Source: Archangium violaceum Cb vi76
GTDB lineage: Bacteria; Myxococcota; Myxococcia; Myxococcales; Myxococcaceae
DNA: 64,000 bases
Reading direction: 5' to 3'
Assembly: GCF_000733295.1 (NCBI RefSeq)
Contig: NZ_JPMI01000004.1
Coordinates: forward strand, 1 to 64,000
Under the pieces are notes generated by a model. It searched no databases. It saw only the letters and a program-made list of their open reading frames with translations, and was not told where the DNA came from. How positions within the stretch are numbered: position 1 is the first letter of the stretch; the number at the start of each line of letters is the position of its first letter. The translations under genes and the position numbers were made by a program. Below, piece after piece: positions 16,913-24,772 of this stretch.

Positions 16913-17500
16913 ATGAAGCCTTTCTTCACCGCAGTGGCCCTCGCTGTGATGTTGCCCGTGGCGGCCCTCGCCGCCGACACCGCCGAGGTGGGCAAGCCCG
17001 CTCCGGCCTTCACCCTGAAGGACGAGGCCGGCAAGGAGCACACGCTGTCGCAGTACAAGGGGAAGGTTGTCGTGCTGGAGTGGACCAACCCGGGCTGCCC
17101 CTTCGTGCAGCGCCACTACACGGCCGACACCATGCAGAAGACGTTCACGGGCGTGGATGCGAAGAAGGTGGTGTGGCTGGCGGTGGACTCCACCGCGAGC
17201 AACACGCCGGACAAGTCCGCGGCCTGGAAGAAGACCGAGGGCTTCACCTACCCGGTGCTGCAGGACGCGAGCGGCACGGTGGGCAAGGCGTATGGCGCCA
17301 AGACGACGCCGCACATGTACGTCATCGATGAGCAGGGCGTGGTGCGCTACGCGGGCGCCATCGACGACGACGCTCGCGGCAACAAGAAGGGGGGCACCAC
17401 CAACCACGTGAAGACGGCGGTGGACGCGCTCCTGTCCGGCAAGCCCGTGCCGACCTCCACCACCGAGCCGTACGGCTGCTCGGTGAAGTACAAGAGCTGA
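16913..17500 (+). CDS. Exported thioredoxin-fold redoxin (single catalytic Cys)
   Basis: A 195-aa protein with a cleavable signal peptide (residues 1-21, ending LAAD). The AhpC/TSA-Redoxin fold follows: APAFTLKDEAGKEHTLSQYKGKVVVLEWTNP, then GCPFVQRHY with only one cysteine (Cys62) where thioredoxins have CxxC, and the cis-Pro region KTTPHMYVIDE. Periplasmic. Loss of the second cysteine is typical of peroxiredoxin-like or thiol-acceptor members that rely on a partner for recycling; the DsbD-type protein encoded 54 nt upstream is the natural candidate. The two genes are probably one operon. Confidence 0.85.
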   Translation: MKPFFTAVALAVMLPVAALAADTAEVGKPAPAFTLKDEAGKEHTLSQYKGKVVVLEWTNPGCPFVQRHYTADTMQKTFTGVDAKKVVWLAVDSTASNTPDKSAAWKKTEGFTYPVLQDASGTVGKAYGAKTTPHMYVIDEQGVVRYAGAIDDDARGNKKGGTTNHVKTAVDALLSGKPVPTSTTEPYGCSVKYKS

Positions 17501-17520
17501 GCCCTTTCGCCGTGACCATG

Positions 17521-17552
17521 AGGCCCTCGTTCCCGGAAGGGGACGGGGGCCT
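17521..17552 (+). terminator. Bidirectional hairpin terminator
   Basis: AGGCCCTCGTTCCC (17521-17534) pairs with GGGGACGGGGGCCT (17539-17552), 14 bp with two G-U wobbles, closed by the tetraloop GGAA. It lies in the convergent space between the redoxin and the XRE gene. Confidence 0.7.
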
Positions 17553-17566
17553 TGCTATTGGGAGGC

Positions 17567-17923
17567 TCAGTCGCGGCGCCGGACGTGGGAGATGAGGCGC
17601 CTCAACGTCCGCAGCCAGGAGGCACCCAGCTCTCGCACCGAGTGGAGCAGCCGCCTGCTCCGTGACGAATCCCGCTGGGAGGGCGGCGGAGGCATCCACG
17701 CGGAGTCGATCCCGAGCAGCTCATTCGAGGGGACATGCAGCACCAGACTCAGGCGCCGCAGGGTGATGATGCTGGGGAGCAGCGACCCTCGCTCGATCCG
17801 GCCGTACACCTCCTCGTGAAGCTCGAGGCGCTCGGCCACATCCGATTGTGAGAGACCTGCTCGCAGCCGGGCTTCGCGGGCCGTGTCGCTGAGTGTCTTC
17901 GAGAGGAGATTCTGCTCGGTCAC
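17567..17923 (-). CDS. XRE-family DNA-binding protein
   Basis: About 118 aa from a GTG at 17923, or 133 aa from an ATG at 17968. Residues about 8-62 form a Cro/C1-type helix-turn-helix (ARLRAGLSQSDVAERLELHEEVYGRIERG). The C-terminal third is basic and Ser/Arg-rich. It probably binds DNA as a dimer; targets are unknown. The gene stands alone, convergent with the redoxin gene across a hairpin terminator. The start is uncertain because the HTH begins soon after both candidates. Confidence 0.75.
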   Translation of the reverse strand: MTEQNLLSKTLSDTAREARLRAGLSQSDVAERLELHEEVYGRIERGSLLPSIITLRRLSLVLHVPSNELLGIDSAWMPPPPSQRDSSRSRRLLHSVRELGASWLRTLRRLISHVRRRD

Positions 17924-18047
17924 GTTCCACCCCAAAGGAGCGATGCTCCACCATGGGTTGCCAGACACATCGGGGAGCGTTGAGGTGGCAACCCGCCTAC
18001 GTCGTGAGTCCGTATAGGAGCATGACTTTTCCGGTCATGCAAGCGCG

Positions 18048-18926
18048 CTATGGCCCACGTTGTTTGAGGCGCTCCAGTTCGGCCAGGGACTCCGCGAGGC
18101 GCCGCTCCAATCCCTCGCGCCGCTGCGTTTCCTCCTCGCGCCGCCGTGTTTCTTCCGCCAGCCGCTGCTCCGTTTCCTGGCGCAGTCGCTCCGTTTCCTG
18201 GCGCAGCTGCTCCGACTCCTCCAGCTGACGGGCATCCGCGTCCGCTCGCTGCTGCAGCCCCTTCATCGTCTCCCGCATCCGGTCGATGAGCTCCTCGTAC
18301 TCGAGCAGCAGTGCGCTCCCCGCCCAGAAGCGCAACCGCCCCTCCTCCACCTGCAGCTCCAACCCCAGCACCTCCGAGCTGAACCGGCCTCCCTCCGAGG
18401 CAATGGGGACGTACTCCCGCGCCTCGGGCGAGGGCAGCCGGTACCCGTACAACCGCTGTCGGGCCCGGTCGTAGATGAAGTATTCGGGAATGCGCACCCG
18501 GGCGTAGCGCTTCACGTTGTACTCGGCGTCCTTCTTCCGGTCGCCGCCGACGTGGACCTCCAGCACCCAGTCCAGCCCCTTGCCCTCGTGGCTCACCACC
18601 CACTTGCTGCGCAGGTGCGGCTCCGCGTCCAGGACCACCACCAGATCCGGCGCGAAGCGGCGCTCGGCGGGGTAATACACCGGCAGCTCCGAGCCCACGT
18701 ACACCCGCCGCTGTTGCCGCGAGAAGTACCCCTTGAGTGCCTGCAACGCGCCCATCTTCGCCTGGGAGTGCAGGTCTCCCTCCGGCATCGCCATCTCGTC
18801 CCACGTCACCTCCCCGGGCAGCTCCTCCACCACCCGGGCCCTCTCCGCCTCGCTCATCCTCGCCCACTCTTCCCGCGAGGGCGCCCGGGGATGGACGTCC
18901 TCTCGCGTCTCGTCGTCGCGTGCCAT
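18048..18926 (-). CDS. Uma2-family (DUF820) endonuclease-fold protein with coiled-coil tail
   Basis: A 292-aa protein. Residues about 30-200 match the Uma2/DUF820 fold, a PD-(D/E)XK-type nuclease-like domain: FAPDLVVVLD, then DWVLEVHVGGDRKKDAEYN and RIPEYFIYD. The C-terminal 90 residues are a strongly charged heptad-like coiled coil rich in Glu, Arg and Gln. Uma2 proteins are abundant in cyanobacteria and myxobacteria and have unknown roles, sometimes linked to mobile DNA. The ATG at 18926 follows TGAGGA closely; an in-frame ATG at 18947 is also possible. Confidence 0.85.
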   Translation of the reverse strand: MARDDETREDVHPRAPSREEWARMSEAERARVVEELPGEVTWDEMAMPEGDLHSQAKMGALQALKGYFSRQQRRVYVGSELPVYYPAERRFAPDLVVVLDAEPHLRSKWVVSHEGKGLDWVLEVHVGGDRKKDAEYNVKRYARVRIPEYFIYDRARQRLYGYRLPSPEAREYVPIASEGGRFSSEVLGLELQVEEGRLRFWAGSALLLEYEELIDRMRETMKGLQQRADADARQLEESEQLRQETERLRQETEQRLAEETRRREEETQRREGLERRLAESLAELERLKQRGP

Positions 18927-19158
18927 GTTCCTCAGGGTGCGGCACATGACCTGTCCGGTCAATCTCCCCGACGCAACCCCATGAGCAAGCGGTGGGCCAG
19001 ATGACACAGGCACACCGCTCCGAGTGAGCGAGGGCTCGGAGCGAGCCGCTTGTCGTCCCTTCCCGGGCCGGTGTGTCTCACACCCTGGATGCTCGAACCC
19101 TTGGAGAGCGCAGCTCGTTCCGAGCCCTGCGACCCGGACGCTCCCCGCTCCCTCGTGC

Positions 19159-19362
19159 TCAGAGCCGCAGCACGGGGATGGGCGAGAAATGAGAGGACAG
19201 CGACGGCTCCCCGAGCTGGCCACTGTTGTTGTTCCCCCAGGCCCACAGCGTGCCATCCGCGCGCAGGGCGAGAGCGCCGTTGGAGTCGGCCAGCGCCACC
19301 ACCCCGCTCAGGCCCGGTACCTGCGTGGGGGCATGCTCGGAAGCCGTTGATGCCGTGATCAA
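19159..19362 (-). pseudogene. RCC1-repeat protein fragment
   Basis: This minus-strand segment encodes PTQVPGLSGVVALADSNG, then ALALRADGTLWAWGNNNSG and QLGEPSLSSHFSPIPVL, which is one RCC1 beta-propeller repeat plus a partial second. No start codon or further repeats are present upstream; the sequence changes character at about 19340. It is a decayed fragment of an RCC1-domain protein, a family common in myxobacteria. Confidence 0.7.
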
Positions 19363-19711
19363 CGCCCGGAAGGAGATGGAGGCGGGTTGCCACCTTTACG
19401 ACAACCAGCTCCTGCTGGATGCGCTCAAGCTCCAGGCCCTCGCGAAGAAGAAGGGCCGGAACAAGCTGCGTCCGCATTACAAGGCGGTGCTCGAGGCGTA
19501 CGAGGCCGAGTTCGAGCGCGGGCAGGGTCTGCGCAACCGGGAACTCATCGCCTTCTTCGACACCTACGTTCACGACTCCCTGGCGGGGTTCGCCAAGGAC
19601 GCCACCCTGCCTTCCGATCCGCGGGTCATCTACATGGGCGGGGATGACAAGCTGCAGTACGCCATGAACCCGCCGGCGGGACGGGGTCTGCCGGCCACCG
19701 CCCTGGGCTGA
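19340..19711 (+). pseudogene. C-terminal fragment of a lipase-like protein (Tle-type)
   Basis: From about 19340 one plus-strand frame stays open to 19711, with helical sequence such as KLQALAKKKGRNKLRPHYK, then FFDTYVHDSLAGFAKD near its end. The YVHDSxAxF segment resembles the catalytic-histidine region of type VI lipase effectors (Tle alpha/beta hydrolases), where it precedes the C-terminus. There is no start codon with a ribosome-binding site (ATG 19376 is internal to the helical region), and the N-terminal catalytic serine part is absent. I read it as a 5'-truncated remnant abutting the RCC1 fragment. The family call is tentative. Confidence 0.4.
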
Positions 19712-19973
19712 GTCCCTGGTGTGGCCGGGCGCGGCGGGCGCCACGTCTGGCCGTGCCATGGCCGAGGGCTGGCCACTCCGCGAGTCAGCTGTCGGAATGA
19801 ATTCGCGCTTCACAGGTGCATTCCCGCCTGTCTGACCGGCTCTCGGACGAGCGGAGGGCGAGCGGCGGGGCGTGTGCTGGTCCCTTGTCGGGTGGCGGGA
19901 CGCTTCGGACCTTTGCCTCATCACCGGGCCTCGTGCGGTGGCGCGCGAGGCTCCTCTGAGATGGGAGCGAGCG

Positions 19974-20207
19974 ATGGCGCAGAATCAGGGCCGGCCGGAC
20001 AAGAGCACCCAGAATCCACGTGCGGACGAGGATGCGGAGAACCTGCGGAAGCAGGCCCGGCACGAAGAGGAGGTTAAGCCGCGTCGTGACGCGGCGGACG
20101 CGGAGGTGGGCGCCGACGGCATCCAGAAGAAGGGCGTCGGTGGCTACGGCGCGGATGATTCGAGCGTGAGCAAGCGTGAGTCGCCGCCGCTGAAGGACAA
20201 CGACTGA
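19974..20207 (+). CDS. Small charged, probably disordered protein (77 aa)
   Basis: A 77-aa hydrophilic protein rich in Lys, Arg, Asp and Glu with low-complexity sequence (MAQNQGRPDKSTQNPRADED...) and no hydrophobic core, so it is probably disordered. GGGAGCGAGCG precedes the ATG. It ends 4 nt before the Rieske oxygenase alpha gene, which suggests co-transcription, but no functional link is evident. I do not recognise a family. The gap 19712-19973 holds no other gene. Confidence 0.6.
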   Translation: MAQNQGRPDKSTQNPRADEDAENLRKQARHEEEVKPRRDAADAEVGADGIQKKGVGGYGADDSSVSKRESPPLKDND

Positions 20208-20211
20208 GCGC

Positions 20212-21465
20212 ATGCCGACCCCATCCGCGGAGTCCTTCTGGCCCTGGCCCGAGGGAGACACGGCGCATGTACCGTACCGTGTCTTCACGGACCCGGAGCT
20301 CTTCCAGCGCGAGCAGGAGCGCATCTTCCAGGGGCCCACGTGGAGTTACGTGGGTCTGGAGGCCGAGGTGCCGGAGGAAGGCTGCTTCCGCACCACGCAC
20401 ATCGGAGACGTACCGGTCATCCTCTCGCGCTCGAAGGACGGGCAGGTGCATGTGCTCATCAACCGCTGCTCGCACCGGGGCGCGCTGGTGTTGCACGAGG
20501 CTTGTGGTCAGCACAAACGCTTCAACTGTGTCTACCACCAGTGGGGCTACGACCCGGACGGGACGCTGCGCGCGGTGCCCTTCAAGAATGGGGTGGAGGG
20601 CCACGGGGGCTATTGCGGCGTGGACATGGACATGAAGGCGTTGAGCCTGCGGCGCCTGCGGGTGGAGGTGCTCAACGGGCTCGTCTTCGCGAGCTTCCGC
20701 GAGGACACGCCGCCGCTGCGCGAGTACCTCGGAGGCGTCTGGCCGCAGCTCACGCGGGTGTTCGATGGGAGGAAGCTGCAGGTGCTCGGCTACCTGCGCC
20801 AGCGGGTGCGGGCCAACTGGAAGCTCTATTTCGAGAACGTGAAGGACCCGTACCACGCGGGCCTGCTGCACCTCTTCGTGGCCACGTTCGGGCTGTTCCG
20901 CTCGACACAGCGGGGCGAGACGCTGGCGGAGCCGAGCGGCTGCGGACACCTCGTCTCCTACAAGGGCGGCGCGGAGGAGCACCGCGAGGAGTACGAGCAG
21001 CAGGGAATCACGACGTACCAGAAGGGCTACCGGCTGCGCGCGCCCGAGCTGATGCGGAAGCTGCCGGACTTCAGGGACGACATCGCGGTCTCCATCCAGA
21101 CGATCTTCCCGAGCCTGGTCATCCACCGCATCTCCAACAGCATCGCCACGCGGCACGTCCTGCCGAGGGACGTGAACGACTTCGATCTCATCTGGACGCT
21201 GCTGGGGTACGCGGATGACACGGTGGAGCTGCGCAACCAGCGCATCCTCCAGGCGAACCTGGTGGGGCCCTCGGGGTACATCTCGCTGGAGGACGTGGAG
21301 GCGCTGGAAATCGTGCAGCGGGGCATCCAGGGCGAGCGGGGGGACGCGGCGTTCGTGGCACTCGGGGGGACGCAGGTGCAGTACGGCGAGCCGGAGCGGG
21401 ACCTGGCCAACGAGACGGCCATCCGAGGCTTCTGGAAGACGTGGCGCACGTTGATGGGAGTGTGA
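20212..21465 (+). CDS. Rieske ring-hydroxylating oxygenase, alpha subunit
   Basis: A 417-aa catalytic subunit. The N-terminal Rieske [2Fe-2S] domain has Cys86-x-His88 (NRCSHRG) and Cys106-x2-His109 (FNCVYHQWGYDPDG). The C-terminal START-like catalytic domain has the bridging and iron-binding residues NVKDPYHAGLLH (Asp212, His215, His220). The protein activates O2 at a mononuclear iron to hydroxylate an aromatic or related substrate, using electrons from a ferredoxin or reductase that is not encoded nearby. It is followed 5 nt later by the beta subunit and then by a ketol-acid reductoisomerase paralogue. The substrate is unknown; a specialised-metabolism tailoring role is as likely as catabolism. 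Confidence 0.92.
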   Translation: MPTPSAESFWPWPEGDTAHVPYRVFTDPELFQREQERIFQGPTWSYVGLEAEVPEEGCFRTTHIGDVPVILSRSKDGQVHVLINRCSHRGALVLHEACGQHKRFNCVYHQWGYDPDGTLRAVPFKNGVEGHGGYCGVDMDMKALSLRRLRVEVLNGLVFASFREDTPPLREYLGGVWPQLTRVFDGRKLQVLGYLRQRVRANWKLYFENVKDPYHAGLLHLFVATFGLFRSTQRGETLAEPSGCGHLVSYKGGAEEHREEYEQQGITTYQKGYRLRAPELMRKLPDFRDDIAVSIQTIFPSLVIHRISNSIATRHVLPRDVNDFDLIWTLLGYADDTVELRNQRILQANLVGPSGYISLEDVEALEIVQRGIQGERGDAAFVALGGTQVQYGEPERDLANETAIRGFWKTWRTLMGV

Positions 21466-21470
21466 CGAGC

Positions 21471-21941
21471 ATGGGGGACCCGACCATCCGCTGCACCGTG
21501 GAGGACCTGCTCTACCGCTACGCCGAGGCGCTGGACGATGGCGAGTTGGAGCGCTGGCCGGCGATGTTCCTCGAGAGCGGGCAGTACCGGCTGATACCGC
21601 GGGAGAACCACCAGCGGGGGCTGCCGGTGAGCCTCATCCTGTGCACGAGCCGGGCGATGATGGAGGACCGGGTGGTGGCCATCCGCAAGGCCTGTGTCTA
21701 CACGCCACACGTCTGCCGGCACCTGCACACGAACGTGCGGGTGGGCGAGGTGGAAGCGGGACACGTGGAGACGCGGGCGAACTACGCGGTGTACCGGACG
21801 ACGGAGGACGGCGAGACGGTGCTGCTGAGCGTGGGGCACGTGGAGGCGCGGGTGGCGCTCGGGCCGGAGCCCCGCTTCGAGCGGATGGACGTGGTGTACG
21901 AGACGTTCCGGATACCGGGGCTGCTCGTGTACCCGATTTGA
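21471..21941 (+). CDS. Ring-hydroxylating oxygenase, beta subunit
   Basis: A 156-aa protein of the SnoaL/NTF2-like ring-hydroxylating beta-subunit family. Characteristic parts are the N-terminal helix (LLYRYAEALDDGELERW), DGQYR-like ESGQYRLIPREN, and the C-terminal strands with ERMDVVYETFRI. It has no catalytic centre and stabilises the alpha subunit in an alpha3-beta3 complex. The start at 21471 lies 5 nt past the alpha stop. It is followed 16 nt later by the reductoisomerase-like gene. Confidence 0.88.
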   Translation: MGDPTIRCTVEDLLYRYAEALDDGELERWPAMFLESGQYRLIPRENHQRGLPVSLILCTSRAMMEDRVVAIRKACVYTPHVCRHLHTNVRVGEVEAGHVETRANYAVYRTTEDGETVLLSVGHVEARVALGPEPRFERMDVVYETFRIPGLLVYPI

Positions 21942-21957
21942 GCGAGGGGGGAGCCGG

Positions 21958-22953
21958 ATGGCGCGGGTGTTCTACGACGCGGATGCGGACCTGGGGCGGC
22001 TGAGCGGGTTGACGGTGTCCGTGTATGACTATGGGAGCGTGGGGCGGGCGCAGGCGTTGAACCTGAGGGACTCGGGAGTGCGCGTGGTGGTGAGCGAGCG
22101 CCCGGGGACACCGGCGGCGGCGCGTGCGGAGGCGGAGGGCTTCGAAGTGGTGGAGGCGGTGGAGGCGGCGAAGCGCGGGGATGTGTTGGCGCTGCTGGTG
22201 GCGGACCTGGCGCAAGCGGAGCTGTTCCACCGGGCGGTGGAGCCGAACCTCACGCCGGGGAAGATGCTGCTCTACTACCACGGCTTCGCCATCCACTACG
22301 GGCTGGTGCGGCCGCCGGTGGGGGTGGACGTGGTGATGATCGCGCCGAACGGCCCGGGGGACCTGGTTCGCAGGACGTACGTGGAAGGGCAGGGAGTGCC
22401 GTGCCTGGTGGCGGTGAAGCAGGACGCGACGGGGCAGGCGCTGGAGCGGGCGTTGGCGTACGCGAAGGCGATGGGAGCGACGCGGGCGGGGGTCCTCGAG
22501 ACGAGCTTCCGGGAGGAGACGGAGACGGACCTCTTCGGGGAGCAGGCGGTGCTGTGCGGAGGCGTCACGGAGCTGGTGCACGCGAGCTACGAGACGCTGG
22601 TGGATGCGGGCTACTCGGCGGAGGTGGCGTACCTGCAGGTGTTGCACGAGCTGAAGCTGGTGGTGGACCTGATGTACGAGCACGGCATCTCGGGGATGCG
22701 AGAGCGCATCAGCGACACGGCGGTATACGGGGACCTGACGAGGGGCCCGCGAGTGGTGGACGAGGCGGTGCGAGCGAGGCTGAAGGACATCCTGGTGGAG
22801 ATCCAGGACGGCCGCTTCGCGAAGGAGTGGGTCGCGGAGAACGAAGCGGGCCGGCCGAACCACCGGAGGCTGCTCGAGGAAGGCAGACGCCACCCCATCG
22901 AGGAAGTAGGCCGCCGCCTGCGAGCGATGATGCCGTGGTTCCAGAAACCCTAG
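21958..22953 (+). CDS. Ketol-acid reductoisomerase paralogue with altered active site
   Basis: A 331-aa, class-I-length KARI (IlvC) homologue. The Rossmann loop is DYGSVG (24-29) rather than GYGSQG. His108 in YHGFAIHY and the metal ligands Asp191 and Glu195 (ETETDLFGEQ) are kept. Two residues normally invariant in KARI are changed: the catalytic Lys of APKxPG is Asn131 (APNGPG), and the first Glu of the AYFE-x2-HE metal site is Gln227 (AYLQVLHE; Glu231 remains). The alkyl migration and reduction of acetolactate normally need these. It lies in one operon with a Rieske oxygenase and away from any ilvB/ilvN/ilvD gene, so a role in valine/isoleucine synthesis is doubtful. GGGGGGAG precedes the ATG. 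Confidence 0.88.
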   Translation: MARVFYDADADLGRLSGLTVSVYDYGSVGRAQALNLRDSGVRVVVSERPGTPAAARAEAEGFEVVEAVEAAKRGDVLALLVADLAQAELFHRAVEPNLTPGKMLLYYHGFAIHYGLVRPPVGVDVVMIAPNGPGDLVRRTYVEGQGVPCLVAVKQDATGQALERALAYAKAMGATRAGVLETSFREETETDLFGEQAVLCGGVTELVHASYETLVDAGYSAEVAYLQVLHELKLVVDLMYEHGISGMRERISDTAVYGDLTRGPRVVDEAVRARLKDILVEIQDGRFAKEWVAENEAGRPNHRRLLEEGRRHPIEEVGRRLRAMMPWFQKP

Positions 22954-22971
22954 GGTCTTGCCCGTGTGTGT

Positions 22972-23006
22972 CCCCTCTCCCCCTGGGAGAGGGCTAGGGT
23001 GAGGGT
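22972..23006 (-). repeat. Dispersed palindromic intergenic element, copy 3
   Basis: Inverted relative to copies 1 and 2: CCCCTCTCCC, loop, GGGAGAGGG, then GGGTGAGGGT. It begins 18 nt past the stop codon of the reductoisomerase-like gene. Confidence 0.85.
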
Positions 23007-23051
23007 ATCGAGGCCGTGCACTCGGAGGGCCTCCCGAAAGGAACAGTGCCC

Positions 23052-23465
23052 ATGGCTGGAATCCGCGAGGACTACATCGAGCGAATGATCGAGCGGCTGG
23101 TGGCGGCGCTGGCGGCGATCCTCAAGGCGGGCAAGAGCCAGAAGACGGAGGAGGCGCTGGACCTGGTGCACCAGACGAGCCTGTCGCTCTTCGGGATGGA
23201 GTACCGGATGCTCATCACCATCGACGCGGGCTCGGTGGCGGGGCTGCTGGAGCATCCGGAGAAGCTCAAGGCGCTGGTGAAGCTGGTGAGCGCGGAGGCG
23301 GAACTTCTCCAGCAGCGCGGAGACACGGAGGCAGTGGCCCACCGGCTCGGACACGCGCTCGCGCTGCTCCAGGAGGCGCAGCGCAGGAGGAAGAACCCCG
23401 ACCCGGAGACGGAGGAACTCCTGCGGGACGTGCGGGACAGACAGACGCGGCTCGATGCGTCGTAA
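23052..23465 (+). CDS. DUF6483-type small helical protein
   Basis: A 137-aa, entirely helical cytoplasmic protein. It begins IREDYIERMIERLVAALAAI and continues with TEEALDLVHQTSLSLFGME, which matches my recollection of DUF6483 proteins; their function is unknown. AAAGGA precedes the ATG at 23052. It is flanked on both sides by copies of the dispersed palindrome (22972 and 23477) and has no obvious partner gene. Confidence 0.7.
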   Translation: MAGIREDYIERMIERLVAALAAILKAGKSQKTEEALDLVHQTSLSLFGMEYRMLITIDAGSVAGLLEHPEKLKALVKLVSAEAELLQQRGDTEAVAHRLGHALALLQEAQRRRKNPDPETEELLRDVRDRQTRLDAS

Positions 23466-23476
23466 CTCGTGGACGA

Positions 23477-23509
23477 CCCTCACCCCAGCCCTCTGCCAGA
23501 GGGAGAGGG
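23477..23509 (+). repeat. Dispersed palindromic intergenic element, copy 4
   Basis: CCCTCACCCC, then CCCTCTGCC, loop, AGAGGGAGAGGG, a slightly degenerate copy. It begins 12 nt past the DUF6483 stop codon. Confidence 0.75.
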
Positions 23510-23661
23510 AGGAAGCGGGGTGTACCGGCTGGTACAGCGGGGTGTCCCGGATGGTGCACGCTCCGGTAGCGGACAGGCTGCCTCCAGGGGGACCCGCGTC
23601 CGGCACGGAGAATGCTACGCTCCGGGATGCGCCTTTCCCGGTGCGCGTCGTGGAGGCATGA

Positions 23662-24126
23662 ATGCGCGGGCTCCTCATCCTCGCCGTCTCGTTGTGGGCC
23701 GCGGGCGCCATCGCCGAGGAACCGTCGCGCCGTCAGGAGCCCCGGGCCGCCATGCTCGAGGCGCTCGAGGCGCAGGCCACGCTGCCGGCGCAGCTCCCCC
23801 GTCTGCCGGATGAGTCCTCTCCGGTGGCCGAGCAGGCCCGGGACACCGCGGCCCAGGGTGCTCGCCGTGACGCGGCGGCCCGTACCCGCGGTGAGGCCGC
23901 CGACAAGGCTCGCGGCGAGGCCTCTCGGCAGGCCGCGCGGACGCCTCCGGGGCGGAGCCTCGAGGCCGCCCGGGCCGCCGCGTTGGGCGCCGCGGGCGGA
24001 GGCTCGGAGGCGCAGGATGCCGCGGGGCGCTCCCGCTCCGAGCACGTGCGCAAGAACAAGGATCCCAAGCCGGACAGCCCGGGAAACGGCCGGCCGAAGG
24101 AGCCGGGAGCCCTCCGCGGTCCGTGA
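23662..24126 (+). CDS. Secreted Ala/Arg-rich low-complexity protein (154 aa)
   Basis: A signal peptide (residues 1-18, AIA-EE cleavage) is followed by Ala/Arg/Glu-rich sequence with repeated ARDTAAQGARRDAAARTRGE-like segments and a Pro/Gly/Lys-rich tail; probably disordered. It is the first gene of the run that continues with the TPR protein (14 nt downstream), the beta-barrel and the histidine kinase. GGAGGC lies directly before the ATG. Function unknown. Confidence 0.6.
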   Translation: MRGLLILAVSLWAAGAIAEEPSRRQEPRAAMLEALEAQATLPAQLPRLPDESSPVAEQARDTAAQGARRDAAARTRGEAADKARGEASRQAARTPPGRSLEAARAAALGAAGGGSEAQDAAGRSRSEHVRKNKDPKPDSPGNGRPKEPGALRGP

Positions 24127-24139
24127 TAGAAAGCCTCGC

Positions 24140-24772
24140 GTGAAGCGTCTCGCGCTTTGCCTCGCCCTGCTCGGGCTCACGGCGGCCACTCCCCCGGATG
24201 CGACGCCCCACCTGCTCCAGGGGGCCCGCCACTTTCGCGAGGGCCGCTTCGCCAATGCCCTGGTGGAATTCAAGGTGGCCCAGCGGCTGGGCACCGACGG
24301 CGAGGCGGACTGGTACATCGCCGCGTCGCTGGTGAAGCTCGGCCGTGCCGAGGAGGCGCTGGAGGCCTTCTCCACCGCGCGCAAGCAGGCGCCGGACGCG
24401 CGGGACGCGCTGCTCGACTACTACCACGCGCTCGCCTGCTACGAGGCGCGGCTCTACCTGTGCGCGGACACGCTGCTGGACGCGGTGGGGGATGCCTCCG
24501 GGCCGCGCATCGGCGAGCAGGTGCGCAAGCTGCGCGCGGACATCGCCGTCCTCTTCCGCTCGGCGCCCACGCCGGGCTCCATCGACTGGTACCACGCACG
24601 GGCCGCGCAGGTGCGTGCCACGGGGCGTCCTGTGCTCGCCGCGCACTACCTGGAGGAGGCGGTGGGGCTGGCCGGCAAGCGCGAGGACCGGTACCGGCTC
24701 GCCGAGGCCCGTGCGGCGCTGGGGAAGCTGTCCGAGCGGCCCGCGCCCCTGGTGGGAGGAGCCAGTCCGTGA
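24140..24772 (+). CDS. Exported tetratricopeptide repeat protein
   Basis: A 210-aa protein starting at a GTG. A signal peptide (residues 1-17) precedes tandem TPR-like helical pairs (HLLQGARHFREGRFANALVE; DWYIAASLVKLGRAEEALE; YHALACYEARLYLCADTLLD). It is likely periplasmic and a protein-protein adaptor. Its stop overlaps the GTG of the next gene by 4 nt (GTGA), so the two are translationally coupled. It probably works with the beta-barrel protein. Confidence 0.75.
   Translation: MKRLALCLALLGLTAATPPDATPHLLQGARHFREGRFANALVEFKVAQRLGTDGEADWYIAASLVKLGRAEEALEAFSTARKQAPDARDALLDYYHALACYEARLYLCADTLLDAVGDASGPRIGEQVRKLRADIAVLFRSAPTPGSIDWYHARAAQVRATGRPVLAAHYLEEAVGLAGKREDRYRLAEARAALGKLSERPAPLVGGASP

Noticed and set aside
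18060-19004. 314-aa plus-strand frame opposite the Uma2 gene
   Set aside because: His/Pro/Leu/Arg-rich antisense of the coiled-coil Uma2 protein, no motif or ribosome-binding site.
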